A stretch of DNA of 7,670 nucleotides from Muribaculaceae bacterium. Its GTDB lineage: Bacteria > Bacteroidota > Bacteroidia > Bacteroidales > Muribaculaceae. Positions within the stretch are counted from its first letter, which is position 1, and every line of letters begins with the position of its first letter. Of the stretch, positions 6,732 through 7,670 are shown one piece after another. The notes below the pieces were generated by a model, which did no database searches, was not told the DNA's origin, and saw nothing but the letters and a program-made list of their open reading frames with translations. The DNA is taken from NCBI GenBank assembly GCA_902836725.1, contig CADFRV010000114.1:1-7670 (forward strand), read 5' to 3'. The position numbers were made by a program, and so were the translations under genes.

Positions 6732-7235
6732 ATGAAGACATTAGTAAAACTGTTTGTGATAGCGATGCTCGCTGTCATACCCGCGACCACCGTAGCACAG
6801 AACAAAAAGCAACCCGATCCCGAAAAACGCGAAGCTTTTGCTAAGGCACAGGCCACAGAAATCGCAAAAAAACTCGACCTCAACGAAGATCTTACAAAAA
6901 AATTCACCGACACATACCTCGAATACCAGAAACAGATGTGGGCTGTAGGGCGCATCGGTTTCAACAAACGTCCTAAATTCGAGGACATGACAGAAGAGCA
7001 GGCCAAGGAAGAGAACAAAGCTCGTCTCGACCACCAGCGCAAAGCGCTCGACATCCGCAGCGAATATTATGAGAAGTACAGCAAATTCCTTACACAGAAA
7101 CAGATACTGCGTGCCAACGAACTTGAGAAAAGAATGTTCGACCGCATGATGCAGAAGAACCGCCGCAACGGCGACGACAAAGGCACCAAACAAGGCCAGC
7201 GTCCCGACCGTAAGCAGAAACGTTCACAGAAATAA
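6732..7235 (+). CDS. Secreted helical LTxxQ protein, Spy/CpxP-like
   Basis: A 167-residue protein, third in the sigma-factor unit, 31 bp after the second gene. Its reading frame is open upstream, but the ATG at 6732 is chosen because it begins a clear signal peptide (MKTLVKLFVIAMLAVIPATT, cleavage likely after TVA at 22). The mature protein is almost entirely helical and charged. Its LTQKQ motif (120-124), followed by ILRANELEKRMFDRMM, matches the LTxxQ hallmark of periplasmic Spy/CpxP/ZraP proteins; an earlier segment, LDLNEDLTKKFTDTYLEYQ (48-66), sits where the first repeat would be but is degenerate. The tail (141-167) is strongly basic, with 11 Lys/Arg and 3 acidic residues. There is only one His and no Cys, so metal binding is not evident. 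It may act as a periplasmic chaperone or as the sensor for the sigma/anti-sigma pair. Confidence 0.9.
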   Translation: MKTLVKLFVIAMLAVIPATTVAQNKKQPDPEKREAFAKAQATEIAKKLDLNEDLTKKFTDTYLEYQKQMWAVGRIGFNKRPKFEDMTEEQAKEENKARLDHQRKALDIRSEYYEKYSKFLTQKQILRANELEKRMFDRMMQKNRRNGDDKGTKQGQRPDRKQKRSQK

Positions 7236-7253
7236 TATTTCCCAAATCTACAT

Positions 7254-7272
7254 GTCTCCGCATTCCGGAGAC
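7254..7272 (+). repeat. Hairpin just after the sigma operon
   Basis: GTCTCCG (7254-7260) and CGGAGAC (7266-7272) form a perfect 7-bp stem with a 5-nt loop, beginning 18 nt past the stop codon of the LTxxQ gene. No T-run follows, so it is not a normal intrinsic terminator; it may protect the mRNA 3' end or mark an RNA structure. Confidence 0.5.
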
Positions 7273-7341
7273 GATGAAAACTTATCTGGCAATTACTATA
7301 ATCAGGAAGAGAATAATTTCTCCAATCTGTTCAAAAAAGTA

Positions 7342-7365
7342 GCATTGCAATGCCTGACGCAATGC
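7342..7365 (+). repeat. Nested palindrome/hairpin in the 3' region
   Basis: GCATTGC (7342-7348) can pair with GCAATGC (7359-7365) across a 10-nt loop. The left part is also a perfect 12-bp palindrome by itself (GCATTGCAATGC, 7342-7353). The two pairings are mutually exclusive. A T-rich patch (GATTTTTAG) follows about 20 nt later, too far away for a classic terminator. Confidence 0.4.
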
Positions 7366-7423
7366 AATAGATCACGAATCGTCAAGATTTTTAGTGTGTT
7401 AAGTTAGGTTGTAAAACACCCCT

Positions 7424-7464
7424 CAGCGCCACGGATCACTGCCCGTGGCGCTGTTTCATTGTTT
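7424..7464 (+). terminator. Intrinsic terminator of the sigma-factor operon
   Basis: CAGCGCCACGG (7424-7434) and CCGTGGCGCTG (7443-7453) form a perfect GC-rich 11-bp stem with an 8-nt loop, followed by the T-rich tract TTTCATTGTTT (7454-7464). It is the strongest terminator-like structure in the window and lies 188 nt past the last gene of the rightward unit. The operon transcript would therefore carry a structured 3' untranslated region of nearly 200 nt. Confidence 0.8.
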
Positions 7465-7507
7465 TCAGCAGACAGCTACGGCCGTGAGGAGCATGTATAA
7501 TATGCAG

Positions 7508-7545
7508 CGCATCCCGAACGCCTTTTGACAGGCATTCGGGATGCG
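7508..7545 (-). terminator. Hairpin, probable terminator of the leftward gene at the right edge
   Basis: CGCATCCCGAA (7508-7518) pairs perfectly with TTCGGGATGCG (7535-7545). The stem continues past one mismatch with three more base pairs (GCC 7520-7522 with GGC 7531-7533) around an 8-nt loop. It lies about 60 nt beyond the stop codon of the leftward gene. The T-content on its minus-strand exit side is poor (CTGCATATTATAC) and its plus-strand exit side (TTATGTATCGTTATT) is no worse, so it may serve either direction. Confidence 0.5.
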
Positions 7546-7603
7546 TTATGTATCGTTATTGCCTCTTGTCTATTCTGGTATGGAATGAGGCTTGTGAGGT
7601 CAA

Positions 7604-7670
7604 TCAGTTTGTCTTGGTGTCTGTAGCAGACGGCTCAGAGGCAGGGATCCTGGCAGCCTCCTTAGCCTCA
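7604..7670 (-). CDS. C-terminal end of a leftward gene, rest outside the window
   Basis: Read leftward from the right edge, 21 codons end in TGA at 7604-7606. The tail (EAKEAARIPASEPSATDTKT, then Asn) is Ala/Glu/Lys-rich and then Ser/Thr/Pro-rich, as in a disordered C-terminus after a helix. A terminator-like hairpin lies just beyond it, and the sigma operon would converge on it. No function can be given from so short a piece. The opposite strand is also open here (from ATG 7548), so strand assignment is not certain. Confidence 0.5.
   Translation of the reverse strand, partial: EAKEAARIPASEPSATDTKTN

Larger units (their letters stand above)
7252..7407 (+). other. Questionable 51-codon reading frame in the operon's 3' region
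   Basis: An ATG 17 nt past the preceding stop codon opens 51 codons, starting MSPHSGDDENLSGNYYNQEE and ending with a basic, partly hydrophobic part (NLFKKVALQCLTQC, then SRIVKIFSVLS). It stops 17 bp before the terminator hairpin, so it would be transcribed with the operon. Against it being a gene, two inverted repeats fall inside it, there is no recognisable domain, and a frame of this length arises easily by chance. Confidence 0.25.

Noticed and set aside
6728..7193. Two minus-strand frames of 108 and 150 codons opposite the LTxxQ gene
   Set aside because: Their Phe/Cys/Val-rich composition is the expected mirror of a Lys/Glu-rich gene on the other strand; no initiation signals or domains.
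7548..7670. Plus-strand frame from ATG 7548, open to the right edge
   Set aside because: It starts 3 nt after a strong hairpin, has no recognisable signal, and its translation looks less protein-like than the Ala/Glu/Lys tail on the minus strand. It cannot be excluded without the flanking sequence.

Overview
The window looks like chromosomal DNA of a Bacteroidota bacterium, order Bacteroidales; a Muribaculaceae-type gut member is my best guess, but the family cannot be proven from this sequence. The evidence is a TonB-dependent receptor followed by a DUF4249-type lipoprotein, promoters of the Bacteroides form (TTTG, about 20 bp, TAnnTTTG), little use of Shine-Dalgarno sites, and an ECF sigma factor followed by a small 'VPEG-F' membrane protein. 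No insertion sequences, phage genes, CRISPR arrays, tRNA or rRNA genes were seen.

Layout. Positions 1-5471 are read leftward (minus strand) and 5758-7235 rightward, from a divergent intergenic region at 5472-5757. Leftward from that region come a zinc/iron-type cation diffusion facilitator (4512-5471), a probable lipoprotein of unrecognised function (2983-4440), and then, behind its own well-formed promoter (2901-2932), a TonB-dependent outer-membrane receptor (790-2871) and its DUF4249 lipoprotein partner (1-787, cut by the window edge). Receptor and partner genes are 2 bp apart and almost certainly co-transcribed.

Rightward come an ECF sigma factor (5758-6300), a small single-span membrane protein in the anti-sigma position (6356-6700), and a secreted helical protein with an LTxxQ motif of the Spy/CpxP kind (6732-7235). 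This is a compact three-gene envelope-signalling cassette: cytoplasmic sigma factor, membrane tether, periplasmic helical protein. A metal-efflux transporter diverges from it. The arrangement recalls CnrH/CnrY/CnrX-type metal-responsive systems, but nothing in the sequence proves metal sensing.

The right end (7236-7603) has no convincing gene. It holds three hairpins downstream of the sigma operon, the third (7424-7464) being a strong intrinsic terminator, plus a questionable 51-codon reading frame. A fourth hairpin (7508-7545) lies just beyond the 3' end of a leftward gene whose last 21 codons enter from the right edge (7604-7670).
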